From Cellulophaga baltica (GTDB lineage Bacteria; Bacteroidota; Bacteroidia; Flavobacteriales; Flavobacteriaceae): 64,000 nucleotides of DNA. This document shows, one piece after another, positions 63,479-64,000 of the stretch; position 1 is the first letter of the stretch; every line of letters begins with the position of its first letter. Location of the stretch: positions 186,001-250,000 of the forward strand of contig NZ_FNBD01000008.1 of NCBI RefSeq assembly GCF_900102165.1, written 5' to 3'. The translations under genes and the position numbers were made by a program. The notes beneath the pieces were generated by a model. It was not told the origin of the DNA, made no database searches, and saw only the letters and a list, made by a program, of their open reading frames with translations.

Positions 63479-64000
63479 ATGAGCACTATAAAATCTGTTT
63501 TTCCATTAGGCTTTCCATGGCAAACGCAAGATCCTTTTTTATTCTGCGTATACCACTTAGATCATTATCCGGAAGGAAATGAAGAGCTGGGACCTAAAGC
63601 ATCCTTGGAAGGCAGAACTTTAGGAAACAATTTTACTTTAAAAGACGGTTGGCGTATGTATCACGGGAAAACCGTTCCTGGTTTCCCTGCACATCCGCAC
63701 CGTGGTTTTGAAACTATAACTATAGTGAATAAAGGCTATTGTGATCATTCGGATTCTCTTGGTGCTGCCGGACGTTTCGGTATGGGAGACGTACAATGGA
63801 TGACTGCAGGCCGCGGCGTACAACACTCAGAAATGTTTCCATTATTGAGTACTGACACCCCAAACCCGCTAGAAATGTTTCAAATCTGGCTTAATTTACC
63901 TCAGAAAAGTAAATTTGTCGCCCCCTATTTTGCCATGCTTTGGCACGAAGATATTCCAATTATAAAAACCGAATCTAGCTCCGTAAAAGTAATTGCAGGG
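63479..64000 (+). CDS. Pirin-family protein (partial, 3' end outside window)
   Basis: ATG at 63479 opens a frame that runs off the window after 174 codons. The cupin motif of pirin is present: [14 protein letters not shown] with two metal-binding His, and later [11 protein letters not shown] with the His and Glu of the same site, followed by [11 protein letters not shown]. Pirins bind iron in the N-terminal cupin; some have quercetinase activity and others act as redox sensors. Co-transcription with the VOC protein is likely (five bases between them). The C-terminal cupin is not visible. Confidence 0.93.
   Translation, partial: MSTIKSVFPLGFPWQTQDPFLFCVYHLDHYPEGNEELGPKASLEGRTLGNNFTLKDGWRMYHGKTVPGFPAHPHRGFETITIVNKGYCDHSDSLGAAGRFGMGDVQWMTAGRGVQHSEMFPLLSTDTPNPLEMFQIWLNLPQKSKFVAPYFAMLWHEDIPIIKTESSSVKVIAG

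Noticed and set aside
1-64000. CRISPR arrays, insertion sequences, prophage, rRNA or tRNA genes.
   Set aside because: No regularly spaced direct repeats, transposase or phage-like proteins, or RNA gene signatures were recognised by eye.

Overview
The window comes from a member of the Bacteroidota, most probably a marine Flavobacteriaceae (Cellulophaga/Maribacter/Zobellia-like). The evidence is low GC, a SusC/SusD pair with a hybrid-two-component-type regulator, menaquinone genes, BshB1 for bacillithiol, many flavobacterial DUF families, and promoters of the Bacteroidota type (TTG, about 20 bases, TAnnTTTG). I saw no tRNA, rRNA, CRISPR array, insertion sequence or phage gene. Most of the window is ordinary chromosome.

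Layout. 1-1900: partial TPR protein (probable sensor kinase) and a LytTR response regulator. 1937-8240: menaquinone run on the minus strand (menI-like, menF, menD, DUF2853, cvfB, SPOR-like protein, menA). 8359-12024: small hydrolase, acetyltransferase, a palindromic repeat, and three proteins of unknown function. 12240-15955: dnaK with a possible sigma-54 promoter, and umuDC, in which UmuD has lost its catalytic dyad. 16076-24847: serine dehydratase, a tiny lysine-rich protein, DUF3050, panB, lspA, a pseudouridine synthase, and others. 24994-28586: leuA-leuB and a thioredoxin-like lipoprotein. 28863-38046: pheT, a fasciclin protein, bshB1, a transsulfuration enzyme, and a fused CcsBA cytochrome c assembly protein. 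38275-46153: DUF2520-kdsC-maf, a lipoprotein, MscS, then a PIG-L deacetylase, a 33-residue membrane protein and a sodium:solute symporter. 46207-50886: DUF2911, then an SRPBCC-SDR-photolyase operon, a TIM-barrel protein and an acetyltransferase. 50932-62870: a SusCD locus dedicated to phosphoesters. 62871-64000: VOC protein and the start of a pirin.

The most unusual system is at 50932-62870. A SusC/SusD outer-membrane pair is followed by a secreted fusion of a PI-PLC/GDPD-like domain with an alkaline phosphatase, then a secreted calcineurin-type phosphoesterase. No carbohydrate-active enzyme is present. This looks like a PUL-style machine for organic phosphorus: import by SusCD, diester cleavage, then phosphate release. 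Its regulator has the full hybrid two-component layout (beta-propeller, Y_Y_Y, membrane helix, kinase-like, receiver-like, AraC), but the phospho-accepting His, the N-box Asn, the receiver Asp and the receiver Lys are all replaced. It should therefore signal without phosphotransfer. Three C-rich tracts spaced 21 bases apart upstream of susC are candidate AraC-domain sites.

Other points worth a second look are the non-cleavable UmuD with tandem palindromes at its promoter, the sigma-54-like dnaK promoter with TGACA/TGTCA sites, and an SDR in the photolyase operon that lacks the active-site Tyr.
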